Shown: piece after piece, positions 55,045 through 63,641 of the stretch
Layout: every line of letters starts with the position of its first letter
How positions within the stretch are numbered: position 1 is the first letter of the stretch
DNA from: an uncultured Alphaproteobacteria bacterium
GTDB taxonomy: Bacteria > Pseudomonadota > Alphaproteobacteria > MPNO01 > UBA2964
Length of the DNA stretch: 64,000 nt
Reading direction: 5' to 3'
Assembly (NCBI GenBank): GCA_943787225.1
Contig: CALSLP010000001.1
Coordinates: 372,001-436,000, forward strand
The notes under the pieces: generated by a model
What the model was told of the DNA's origin: nothing
What the model saw: only the letters and a program-made list of their open reading frames with translations
Database searches by the model: none
Made by a program: the position numbers and the translations under genes

Positions 55045-55992
55045 TCAAACGCCGTGTGACGCGGCGACCAACGGATCCCATTCAATATCGTCATCACGGA
55101 CCGCGCCGATCAGCTCAGAGATTTCCTTGATGCCGCGCTCGTCGCACCATTCTTCAAGGTCATCAATAATGGTGGTCAGGGCTGTCGGGTTCCGGAACCC
55201 GGCATAGCCAATCCCGACACCGGACGCACCGGCGAGCATATATTCAACGACGTCTTCCGCCTTGGTGACACCACCGATACCGATCACCGGAATCGTGCAT
55301 TCCTGAGCGACCTGATAGACCATCCGCATCACAATCGGTTTAAGCGCAGGGGAGACCAGCCCACCAAACTTATTGCCCAGAGCCGGACGGAAATTATCGG
55401 TCCGGATCTTCAGGCTCAGGAACGTATTGCACAGCACCACAGCATCAGCGCCGGCTTCTTCTGCCGCGACAGCGATTGAAACGATATCCCCGGCATTTGG
55501 CGAAAGCTTCGCCCATACCGGTTTGTCGGTTGCCGCACGAATGCCATCCATCACCATTTTGGTGTGTTCGGAATGCATCGCGAAGTTGCCACCGCTCGGC
55601 GCTTTGGTCGGGCAGGAAATATTAACCTCGATCACGTCAACGCCATCAACCGAGAGGTCACGAGTCATCGCAGCAAAATCTTCAGCCGTATCAGCAGAAA
55701 CACTGACGATTAGCGGCGGTTCCCACTTGTTATATTCAGGAACGATATTTTCGAGAAAATAATCAATGCCTTTGCCTGGGAGACCAATTGACTGGATGAT
55801 CCCAGCCTCGGTTTCCGCCATGCGCGGCGTTGGGTTGCCAAGACGCGGCTCGCGGCAAATGGTTTTCGCGACCAGACCGCCAAGACGGTTGAGGTCGATA
55901 ACATCGCCATAATCCCACGAAAACGCGCCGGACGCTGGCATGATTGGGTTCTGAAGGGTGACGTCGCCTATTTTTACGGAAAGATCTACCAT
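55045..55992 (-). CDS. PyrD (class 1)-like flavin dehydrogenase with altered substrate residues
   Basis: A 315-residue FMN TIM-barrel protein of the class 1 dihydroorotate dehydrogenase type. The catalytic Cys is in NISCPTKAPSGGNF, with VVLCNTF and GIGGVTKAEDVVEYMLAGASGVGIG as FMN-binding parts. Two substrate-contact Asn positions are changed: QSIGLPGKG where enzymes have NSxGLPNxG, and SCPT where they have SCPN. Orotate may not be the substrate. ATG 55992 has GGAGG seven bases upstream and overlaps the electron-transfer gene by 7 bases. Together they form a class-1B-like pair. Confidence 0.85.
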   Translation of the reverse strand: MVDLSVKIGDVTLQNPIMPASGAFSWDYGDVIDLNRLGGLVAKTICREPRLGNPTPRMAETEAGIIQSIGLPGKGIDYFLENIVPEYNKWEPPLIVSVSADTAEDFAAMTRDLSVDGVDVIEVNISCPTKAPSGGNFAMHSEHTKMVMDGIRAATDKPVWAKLSPNAGDIVSIAVAAEEAGADAVVLCNTFLSLKIRTDNFRPALGNKFGGLVSPALKPIVMRMVYQVAQECTIPVIGIGGVTKAEDVVEYMLAGASGVGIGYAGFRNPTALTTIIDDLEEWCDERGIKEISELIGAVRDDDIEWDPLVAASHGV

Positions 55993-56858
55993 CCGACAGC
56001 CTCCTGCATATTGAAACACGGTCCATCACGACATACCCGGCGCAGCGTTTTTTCGCCATCGACTTCGAATGTCCGCATACAGATGTAACAAGCGCCCAGA
56101 CCACAGGCCATGTTCTGTTCCATCGCCACTTGCCCTGCAACGTCATGGGTTTTACCGAGACGCTTCATCAAGGTCAGTAACCGGTTCGAGCCACAGGTAA
56201 AGAAGGCATCGGCCTTACCGTCCGCGATCAGGCCTTCGAGGATCTTTTCGACGTTATCGACATTGCTGCTGTCATCGGTATCGACAACTTCAATCACGTT
56301 GGCGCCCAAACCTTCAAACAGGTCACGCGACATAACAACTTCCGGGTTCCGCGCACTGAGGATCGCGGTGACACCCACATTATGTTCCGCCGCAAGTTGC
56401 GAGAGCGGAGCGAGTGTCGCCAAACCAACACCGCGACCGAGCACAACGATATTCTTCCAGCTTTCTTCTAACCAGAATCCGACGCCGAGCGGTCCAACGA
56501 TATTGAATTCATCGCCTGGTTCGAGCATCGCCATGCCCTGGGTACCACGGCCCTCTTTCTTATAGAGAAACTCGAGACGTTTATTCTCGCTATCGACCCG
56601 ATAGATACTCATCGGTCGGCGCATCCAAACTTCGGCACCATCCGGCGTTGGGCACAGAAGGTGGAAGAACTGGCCAGCCTTGGCTGTCAGGGCACGATCC
56701 GGCACATCGACCACGATCTTTAGATATTCGTCATTGACGTAATCATTCGTCACGACAATCGAAATAAACTCTCCGGCGGGTTTATCTGGATGTGGGTCAA
56801 CCTCTCCAATACGGATAGGCTTGGCGGAGTATTTATCCTCCGGCGTTAAATCAGTCAT
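55986..56858 (-). CDS. PyrK-like electron-transfer subunit (FAD, NAD, 2Fe-2S)
   Basis: A 290-residue ferredoxin-NADP reductase-fold protein. MRRPMSIYRV binds FAD. VLGRGVGLATLAPL and the FFTCGSNRLLTLMKRL region bind NAD. The C-terminal cysteine pattern CGLGACYICMRTF, with a last Cys in RRVCRDGPCF, binds a 2Fe-2S cluster as in PyrK. It would pass electrons between NAD(H) and the PyrD-like partner 7 bases overlapping downstream. About 30 extra residues at the N-terminus precede the usual domain. Biological substrate of the pair uncertain. Confidence 0.88.
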   Translation of the reverse strand: MTDLTPEDKYSAKPIRIGEVDPHPDKPAGEFISIVVTNDYVNDEYLKIVVDVPDRALTAKAGQFFHLLCPTPDGAEVWMRRPMSIYRVDSENKRLEFLYKKEGRGTQGMAMLEPGDEFNIVGPLGVGFWLEESWKNIVVLGRGVGLATLAPLSQLAAEHNVGVTAILSARNPEVVMSRDLFEGLGANVIEVVDTDDSSNVDNVEKILEGLIADGKADAFFTCGSNRLLTLMKRLGKTHDVAGQVAMEQNMACGLGACYICMRTFEVDGEKTLRRVCRDGPCFNMQEAVGW

Positions 56859-56955
56859 GGCTTAATGGCCTTTGTTGCGTCTCTCTTGGTCGAGTTTATA
56901 CCATCTATTTGTAACAAAATAAAGACATGTTCCATTTTTGGTACAGTCTTTGTCG

Positions 56956-58287
56956 CTATCGCGTTCCGAATAACATGGTGATGTTAATCCGATGATTTTC
57001 ATAGCCAGCCGCGAAATTCGGAGCATCCGAGCCGTGAAACAGGCGCGAATCGAACAAAACAGCCCGGTTATCGCCGTAAGGGATCCTAATCTTCTTATTT
57101 TCCTGCCCCTTGAGGAACGTTCGGATCTCAGCTTTGTCCTGATCGTAATCCTGTACCGCCCAATCAGCCGGTGGCGGCACGGTGTAAATCTCCAGCCCCC
57201 CGCGACCAGGCGTAAGATTGGCATCATCAGCCGTCACCCAGAAATTCAGACTGACCCGAGCATCATCGGCATGAACGTCAATGGGTATATCACCCGCCAG
57301 ACCTTTAAAGGCCCAGGCTTGGGTTAAGGGTTGGTCGCCAAGAATCTCCGGAAACTTTTCCCGCACATCATCTGCGACCTGCAACAGAAGCGGGCAGGCC
57401 AGACCATCCTCAAGATAGGCTGCCAGAAACCCACCGATATGAGAAAAATCAAACCAGATGGTGCTGCAGAGAAGGTAGCGTCGCAAACGCCCCAAAGCCT
57501 CCTCCGTAAGCAGGCCATCGAACGATGTGATCCCAGGCGTCCCGGTTTGAAAGGCCTTCGAAATTGTACCCGCGTCCAAATGCGGGTTTACAGTGTCAGA
57601 AGGAAGTTCCGCCGCATCAGCAATAAAGTTTGGATAGTTATAACTCTCACCAAGCAAACTGAGTTGCTCAGAAGACAAATCCACAATTGCGTTGTCGTCG
57701 CTTGACCACTCAATGCGTTTCATCGCGAATTCATAGGCCCGCGCCAATGTGTCGACCCGTTCACTATCGCGTTTCTGGGTCGCGAGATAACGGAACTGGT
57801 CAATATCGTGCAGCAGCTTCGCCCGTGTTGTCGATGCCAGCGATGGGTCCAAATTGCCTGCCCGGTTTTCGCCGCGCCGCAAATCCATCGTCCGGGCAAA
57901 GAAATCCATCGCCCGGTCACGCTTGCCAAGCCGAAGCCATAATTTCCCCAAGGCCAACTGTGCGCCGTAATGTTCAGGATTGATAACAATAACCTGCGCA
58001 TAGGCCGCCGCTGCTTCTTCGTAACGCCCAGCCTGTTGCAAAGCTTTGGCACCACTCAAAACCGCCGGCTCATAGTTGGGATCAACGGTGATCGCCTTTT
58101 GAAATTCGATAATCGCCTCTTCAACGCGTCCCGCACTGGCCAGCAACACACCGAGATTATGCAACACCACCGGGTAATCCGGTCGTTCCGCGAGCACGGC
58201 CCGATAGGCTGTTTCCGCGGCATCCAGCCTGCCTGCGCTGTGATGGCGAACGGCCTGCGCGGCTCGTTCAATTATATCATTTGGCAT
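56956..58287 (-). CDS. TPR protein fused to a 2-oxoglutarate/Fe(II) oxygenase-like domain
   Basis: A 443-residue protein. Residues 5-140 hold four tetratricopeptide units (for example YPVVLHNLGVLLASAGRVEEAIIEFQKAI and HYGAQLALGKLWLRLGKRDRAMDFF). The second half has an oxygenase-like jelly roll. IDVHADDARVSLNFWVT supplies a His-x-Asp pair, and RLFHGSDAPNFAAGYENHRINITMLFG the distal His and an Arg for 2-oxoglutarate. The TPR half probably presents a protein or peptide substrate. It ends a gene string with the XRE regulator (9 bases between). Function unassigned. Confidence 0.8.
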   Translation of the reverse strand: MPNDIIERAAQAVRHHSAGRLDAAETAYRAVLAERPDYPVVLHNLGVLLASAGRVEEAIIEFQKAITVDPNYEPAVLSGAKALQQAGRYEEAAAAYAQVIVINPEHYGAQLALGKLWLRLGKRDRAMDFFARTMDLRRGENRAGNLDPSLASTTRAKLLHDIDQFRYLATQKRDSERVDTLARAYEFAMKRIEWSSDDNAIVDLSSEQLSLLGESYNYPNFIADAAELPSDTVNPHLDAGTISKAFQTGTPGITSFDGLLTEEALGRLRRYLLCSTIWFDFSHIGGFLAAYLEDGLACPLLLQVADDVREKFPEILGDQPLTQAWAFKGLAGDIPIDVHADDARVSLNFWVTADDANLTPGRGGLEIYTVPPPADWAVQDYDQDKAEIRTFLKGQENKKIRIPYGDNRAVLFDSRLFHGSDAPNFAAGYENHRINITMLFGTR

Positions 58288-58296
58288 AATCGAAGA

Positions 58297-59181
58297 TCAG
58301 CCTGGCTGACGCGCAATAAGCTGGCGCATAAACGTTGCGGCCTCGGCACCGCGCAAGGCCCGCCGCCAGAGATCCTGCACTGTGCGTTCATGCAATCCGA
58401 GTGCCTCGGGCGCTGACGTAATCATCGCAATCCCGCCATGCACATTGGGCTGCTCACCGAGCCGAAAAGGACTCATCGCCAGTACCTTACGATCAGCCTG
58501 CCGGAATATTTGAAAGCTGGTATGGGGCAACGTGCCCGGTACGATGCCAATCTGAACCGCAATCGGCTCATCTTCCATCATGGTCACCAAATGTTCGGCC
58601 TCTGCCCGCGCGCGCGCGCGACGCTCACGCATTACCGCCTCCGGAAGATCCAGCCGCCCGACGAGACCATTTTGCAGGAAGCGTTCGATTTCCGCACCTG
58701 AAATTAAATTCAGGATTCCCGGTCGGCGCTCCAGATATGTCTCTTTGCGTTGTTTCAAGATCGGCAGGAGTCCGTGAACCTGTTCCTCGGCCCTGTCACG
58801 ATCAACCTCTTCCGCTGGAATGCTCTCAATCAGGCATTGTTCGAGAGTCTGATCAAAAACATCCGACGCCAGCAGGAAAGAAACCGGCCCCGCCAATACA
58901 ACGATATGCTCGGTGGTTTCCTCGATCTGCCGCAACCGCTCAAAAAAGGCGACCGCGGATGGAATATACTCCACCCCGACACCGAGCAATGTTGGCACCG
59001 ATACGTCCAGCAGATCAGCCAGTTTCTCCAGCGTGTCGATCTTGGCGACTTCGCCTTTCTCAAAACGATAAAGCGCCGTTCGCGAAATACCAAGGCGGTT
59101 GGCAATCTCATCAGCGCTCAATCCCGAGGCCAGTCGGAAGGCCTTGAGCCGGTCACCAATATCGTCGAACCGGATCGTCAT
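58297..59181 (-). CDS. XRE family transcriptional regulator
   Basis: A 294-residue regulator. The helix-turn-helix at residues 10-60 reads RLKAFRLASGLSADEIANRLGISRTALYRFEKGEV. The C-terminal 200 or so residues, with a PFRLGEQPNVHGGIAM segment, probably bind a ligand. Its start codon overlaps the stop of the molybdenum hydroxylase gene (ATGA, 59178-59181), so the two are translationally coupled and it likely controls that enzyme. Effector unknown. Confidence 0.88.
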   Translation of the reverse strand: MTIRFDDIGDRLKAFRLASGLSADEIANRLGISRTALYRFEKGEVAKIDTLEKLADLLDVSVPTLLGVGVEYIPSAVAFFERLRQIEETTEHIVVLAGPVSFLLASDVFDQTLEQCLIESIPAEEVDRDRAEEQVHGLLPILKQRKETYLERRPGILNLISGAEIERFLQNGLVGRLDLPEAVMRERRARARAEAEHLVTMMEDEPIAVQIGIVPGTLPHTSFQIFRQADRKVLAMSPFRLGEQPNVHGGIAMITSAPEALGLHERTVQDLWRRALRGAEAATFMRQLIARQPG

Positions 59182-61520
59182 GCAGCATCCGAATTTTTGG
59201 CTCCAGCAATCGCCTCAACAATTTCAGACGGCATGAGAGGTGCCCGTGTCAAATGGACATCGAAAGGTTTCAAGGCATCCTCAACCGCAGAAATAATCGC
59301 TGATGGCGCCGGAACAACACCACATTCACCCACCCCCTTCACACCGAGCGGATTGAGCGGCGATGGCGATTCATGATGGATGATGTCGATATTCGGCATC
59401 TCGGTTGAAGATATCAGCAAATATTCGGCGAAGTTTGTTGTGACCGGATTGGCATCGTCGTCATAGCCCATCCATTCATACAAGGTATTACCAATGCCAT
59501 GCGCGGTACCGCCCTGTACCTGTCCATCGACAATCATCGGATTAATAATCGTGCCGCTATCATGCGAGATCACATAGTTCAGGATTTTGACTCCGCCAGT
59601 CTCAATATCGACTTCGACCTCGACGACAGCCGTTCCACACGCAAAGGCAAGATTATCGAGCACAACGTTCTCCGTTGCCTCCATACCCGGCTCGATCCCG
59701 CCCGGCAGCGCATAGCCCGGCGTGCCCGCAACCGCATGGGCGACCTGCCCCAGAGTCACTTTCAGGTCGGGAACACCACGGACATGGATCTCGCCGTTTT
59801 CGATTTCGAGGTCTTCTTCCGAGGCTTCCAGCATATGCGCCGCAACTTTGAGCGCCTTATCGCGCACCTTCTCAGCCGCGACATGCGCTGAAGATCCGGC
59901 GACCACCGCGAGACGGCTATTCGATGTACCAATACCCAAAGAAATCGTTCCGGTATCGCCAGCAGTCACGGTAATGTTTTCCATATCGCCGCCAAATTTC
60001 TCGCCGACAATCTGGGCCATCATGGTGTGCGTTCCCTGCCCGATTGCGGTGCCACCGGTATAAACATGGATTTTGCCTGATGGCCCGATCCGAACCGTGA
60101 CGGATTCAAACGGCCCACGACCTGTGCCTTTTACATAATTGGCAAGACCAATCCCGATATAGCGCCCTTCTGCGCGGGCCTGTTCCTGACGGACGCGAAA
60201 CCCATCCCAATCGGCTTTGTCCAGCGCACTTTGCTGGCACACCGGATAGTCACCAGAATCCAGCAAGACCGGCATACCACCGCGCGTTTTAAGCGGTTTC
60301 TCGTAGGGCATTTTGTCACCGGGGATCAAATTCCGACGTCGGATCTCATCACGTTCGATGCCGAGCTCAGTGGCGACGCGATCCATCAACCGTTCCATGA
60401 CAAATACGCCCTGCGGATGACCAGCACCCCGTACCGGAGTTACCGGCACTTTATTGGTCAGCGCCAACCGCACATGGGTGCTGAACGCAGGGACCTCATA
60501 GGGCAGAGGAATGGTTTCCGCCGCATTATAGGGCAGGTTCACACCGCGCGCGGTAAACGCGCCATGGTCATGAATAACGGCGCTTTTAATACCAAGAATC
60601 AGGCCGTCGTCATCCACAGCGATTTCTGCTTCCCAGTACTGGTCCCGTTCCTGGGTTGTCGTGATGAAATGCTCGCGGCGGTCTTCTGCCCACTTGATCG
60701 GGCGATTGATCATCCTTGTGGCAAGCGTCAGCACGATGTCTTCTTGATAAACCACCAGCTTGGGTCCAAACCCGCCGCCAACGTCGGGGGTAATGACCCG
60801 CAACTGGTTTTCATTATGGCCGGTCATGTCGGTAAAAGTCGTCCGCAGAGAATGCGGCATTTGCGTTGAGCTCCACAGCGTCACCTGATCGGCATACTCG
60901 TCAAACGACGCGACACAGCCACGACATTCAATGGAATGTGAGCCACCGCGATGAATCCACAGCGATTCCGAGAAGGTGTGGGCTGCCTTGGCAAAGGCGC
61001 CAGCGACATCGCCATAATCCATATTGAATTCAGCAAGGAGATTATGGTCTGCATCGCGATGAGCAACCGGCGCGCCCGGCTGCATCGCATCACGGCAATC
61101 GGCGGAAGCCGGCAAAGGATCATAATCGACATCAACCAGTGTCGCGGCATCTTCCGCTACATATCGATTATCTGCAATCACAACGGCGACGGGCTCACCG
61201 ACATAAGTCACTTCATCATAAGCCAGGGCCGGACGGTCCCGGTTCTGTTTATAAGACGGGCTCGGCATGCCAACGACCAACCGCTCATTGATCAAATGGG
61301 GTCGGATGTCATCCATTGTGAAAACAGCATGAACACCCGGAAGCGCCAACGCGGCATCAACATTAATGCCGTTGATCGTGGCATGAGCGAATGGACTGCG
61401 GACAAACGCTGCCTGCAACATGTCGGGAAGACGAATATCGTCGATAAAATTGGCTTTCCCCCGCAACAACGTGGGGTCTTCCAGCCGTTTGGCACGGGTT
61501 CCAAATACTTTCCAAGCCAT
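59178..61520 (-). CDS. xanthine dehydrogenase-family molybdopterin-binding (large) subunit
   Basis: An intact 780-residue molybdenum hydroxylase large subunit. It opens FGTRAKRLEDPTLLRGKANFIDDI. The active-site loop is PVRGAGHPQG (AYRGAGR-type position), with GTAIGQGTHTMMAQI and a C-terminal GVGECGVVPAPSAI holding the active-site Glu. It should hydroxylate an N-heterocycle or aldehyde, but the FeS and FAD subunits are not adjacent. It shares a divergent, AT-rich 207-base region with znuA. It is transcribed together with the XRE regulator. Confidence 0.92.
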   Translation of the reverse strand: MAWKVFGTRAKRLEDPTLLRGKANFIDDIRLPDMLQAAFVRSPFAHATINGINVDAALALPGVHAVFTMDDIRPHLINERLVVGMPSPSYKQNRDRPALAYDEVTYVGEPVAVVIADNRYVAEDAATLVDVDYDPLPASADCRDAMQPGAPVAHRDADHNLLAEFNMDYGDVAGAFAKAAHTFSESLWIHRGGSHSIECRGCVASFDEYADQVTLWSSTQMPHSLRTTFTDMTGHNENQLRVITPDVGGGFGPKLVVYQEDIVLTLATRMINRPIKWAEDRREHFITTTQERDQYWEAEIAVDDDGLILGIKSAVIHDHGAFTARGVNLPYNAAETIPLPYEVPAFSTHVRLALTNKVPVTPVRGAGHPQGVFVMERLMDRVATELGIERDEIRRRNLIPGDKMPYEKPLKTRGGMPVLLDSGDYPVCQQSALDKADWDGFRVRQEQARAEGRYIGIGLANYVKGTGRGPFESVTVRIGPSGKIHVYTGGTAIGQGTHTMMAQIVGEKFGGDMENITVTAGDTGTISLGIGTSNSRLAVVAGSSAHVAAEKVRDKALKVAAHMLEASEEDLEIENGEIHVRGVPDLKVTLGQVAHAVAGTPGYALPGGIEPGMEATENVVLDNLAFACGTAVVEVEVDIETGGVKILNYVISHDSGTIINPMIVDGQVQGGTAHGIGNTLYEWMGYDDDANPVTTNFAEYLLISSTEMPNIDIIHHESPSPLNPLGVKGVGECGVVPAPSAIISAVEDALKPFDVHLTRAPLMPSEIVEAIAGAKNSDAA

Positions 61521-61657
61521 AGGTGCAGCGCTTTCCTGTAAGAGAATTACAATCGTCTATTGATCAACAGATCTAACAGAATTCGGTCATATTGTAAAAA
61601 AAGGAAGATTATATCTTTTTTGGTACATCGCCCTGTTTTACTGGCGTGGTTAATTCA

Positions 61658-61678
61658 AATTGTTATATTATAACAATT
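61658..61678. promoter_or_regulatory. Zur box upstream of znuA
   Basis: A perfect 21-base palindrome: AATTGTTATA, a central T, then TATAACAATT. It matches the alphaproteobacterial zinc-repressor site (TGTTATA-N-TATAACA). It lies 49 bases before the znuA start and 137 bases before the start of the divergent molybdenum hydroxylase, in an AT-rich patch. Zinc-bound Zur should repress znuA and might also influence the divergent gene. Confidence 0.85.
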
Positions 61679-61727
61679 CAGATCAGCATGATGGCGAAAG
61701 CCCATCACGAACACATTGAGATAATTT

Positions 61728-62684
61728 ATGAAATTCAAGCGAGCCGCCTTTTTCGGGATCGCAGTGACGGTCGTTTCCGGATTGGTAGCGCCTGTTTCCG
61801 CGATGGATAATATCGTTGTATCAATCAAACCGATCCATTCGCTGGTCGCGTCAATTACCAAAGGAGTCAGCGAGCCGTTTCTGATATTGCAGCGGCAAGC
61901 ATCGCCTCATACTTACAGTCTACGACCCTCAGAGGCCAAAAAACTGCGCAACGCCAAAGTTGTTTTCTGGATCGGCGACGAGTTGGAAAACTTTCTGGTC
62001 AAGCCGCTAAAGACGTTGGGGCGGCGCGCCAAAATTATCACCCTGTCCAAATCGCAAGGCCTCCACCGTCTTGAGTTTCGCAATGCCAATCAATTCAAAT
62101 CGGAGAACAGTACCGCTAAGAACCATGGTCACCAGGATCATGGACACCAACACGGAACCACCGATCAACATTTCTGGCTCGACCCGGTCAATGCCGTAGC
62201 CTTCTCAAAAACAATAGAAGCGACACTGACGCGCATCGATCCAGCGAACGCGCAGGTTTATACATCAAACGCCACACAGCTGCGCGCCCGCCTCAATGCA
62301 CTGCAACGAGAGACCGCCGCCAAACTACGCCACCTGCGGCACAGGCGCTTTTTCGTTTTCCACGATGCCTATCAATATTTCGAACGCCGTTTTGGCTTAT
62401 CAGCAAGCGGTGCAATCATATTTCATCCGGATATTCCCTTAAGCGCCAAACGGGTTTCACAAATTCAGAACAGCATCAAAAAGGCTGGACCGGTATGCGT
62501 TTTTTCCGAACCCCAGTTCAATCCGAAATCGGTGAAACTGGTCACCAGAGGCACCGCAGCACGCTTGGCCGTCATCGATCCCATCGGGTCAACACTATCG
62601 GCTGGCCCCGATCTCTATTTCCAGCTGATCAAAAAAATCGGCGCCTCATTCGAAAAATGCTTTTCCGACGCTCGTCGTCACTGA
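61728..62684 (+). CDS. znuA: zinc ABC transporter substrate-binding protein
   Basis: A 318-residue periplasmic zinc-binding protein. The signal peptide ends near PVSAMD. Zinc ligands lie in KPIHSLVAS, in RQASPHTYSLRPS and in DQHFWLDP. The His-rich loop HGHQDHGHQHG, residues about 138-148, is typical of ZnuA. A Cys pair (VCVFSEP and EKCFSD) probably forms a disulfide. It is controlled by the Zur box at 61658-61678. No permease or ATPase gene (znuB, znuC) follows. The TauD gene comes 102 bases later. Confidence 0.93.
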   Translation: MKFKRAAFFGIAVTVVSGLVAPVSAMDNIVVSIKPIHSLVASITKGVSEPFLILQRQASPHTYSLRPSEAKKLRNAKVVFWIGDELENFLVKPLKTLGRRAKIITLSKSQGLHRLEFRNANQFKSENSTAKNHGHQDHGHQHGTTDQHFWLDPVNAVAFSKTIEATLTRIDPANAQVYTSNATQLRARLNALQRETAAKLRHLRHRRFFVFHDAYQYFERRFGLSASGAIIFHPDIPLSAKRVSQIQNSIKKAGPVCVFSEPQFNPKSVKLVTRGTAARLAVIDPIGSTLSAGPDLYFQLIKKIGASFEKCFSDARRH

Positions 62685-62786
62685 CAGCGACCTTGCGATG
62701 GCGCTTTCTCCCGGCAGCTTGATTTGATAAAACAGATCGAACAAGGGTGAAACACTCGGTCCCCTCACAGGGACACCGGAGGCAAC

Positions 62787-63620
62787 ATGGACGGCACAGG
62801 CAGCAACTCAACCTATCAGGCGATCACGGTAACACCCGCAAGTCCGACCCTTGGCGCGGAGATCAGCAATATTGACCTTACCCGCCCGCTTTCGGATATT
62901 GAGCTCGCAGAGATCAAACGCGCCTTCACGGAACATTGCGTTTTGTTTTTCCGTGACCAGCATATCAGCTTCGAAGACCATGTGCGCCTCGGTGAATATT
63001 TTGGCCCGATTGGGTCGCATGTCGGGACGAATACAAACAGCAAGCTCACGGATGATCCGCGGGTTCGTAAATTTCACTTTGATGAAAATTCACCCACAGT
63101 ATCTGGTCATGTCTGGCATACCGATCAATCCTGTGCTGAGTTCCCGCCGCTCGGTAGTATTTTGTACAACCAGATCATCCCACCGAATGGCGGCGGCGAC
63201 ACCATGTTCGCCAGTATGTATGCCGCTTATGAGGGGCTCTCCGACCGGATGCAGAATTATCTTGAAGGACTCACAGCCTGGCATGACGGCGTGCCAACTT
63301 TTGGCCCGGGAACGCCCAACGCCACCCATCCTGTCATCGTCAAACATCCGGTAAGCGGCCGCAAGCTGATCTATGTAAACAGGGGATTCACCAAGCGGAT
63401 TAACGAGGTCTCATCGACTGAAAGCGAAGGTATCTTGCGCTTCCTGTGGGATCATTGCGTCCTGCCCGAATATTGCCACCGCTTCCGCTGGGAGCCGCAT
63501 TCCATCGCATTTTGGGATAACCGCTGCGCCCAGCATCGCGCGACCAATGATTATCTGCCTAATGTCCGTTCAGGATATCGGGTCCAGATTGAAGGTGTCG
63601 TCGGTCCAGTCGCCGCCTAA
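62787..63620 (+). CDS. TauD/TfdA family 2-oxoglutarate-dependent dioxygenase
   Basis: A 277-residue non-heme iron dioxygenase. His111-x-Asp113 in GHVWHTDQSC starts the triad. The distal His is in WDNRCAQHRATNDY, and the 2-oxoglutarate Arg is in VRSGYRVQIEG. The N-terminal TLGAEISNIDLTRPLSDIEL is characteristic of the family. GGAGG lies just before the ATG. It is a third TauD-like paralogue in the window. It converges with the partial GST gene. Substrate unknown; sulfonate or ether carboxylate is typical. Confidence 0.9.
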   Translation: MDGTGSNSTYQAITVTPASPTLGAEISNIDLTRPLSDIELAEIKRAFTEHCVLFFRDQHISFEDHVRLGEYFGPIGSHVGTNTNSKLTDDPRVRKFHFDENSPTVSGHVWHTDQSCAEFPPLGSILYNQIIPPNGGGDTMFASMYAAYEGLSDRMQNYLEGLTAWHDGVPTFGPGTPNATHPVIVKHPVSGRKLIYVNRGFTKRINEVSSTESEGILRFLWDHCVLPEYCHRFRWEPHSIAFWDNRCAQHRATNDYLPNVRSGYRVQIEGVVGPVAA

Positions 63621-63641
63621 GCGCTACTTTTTAAAAAGCGG

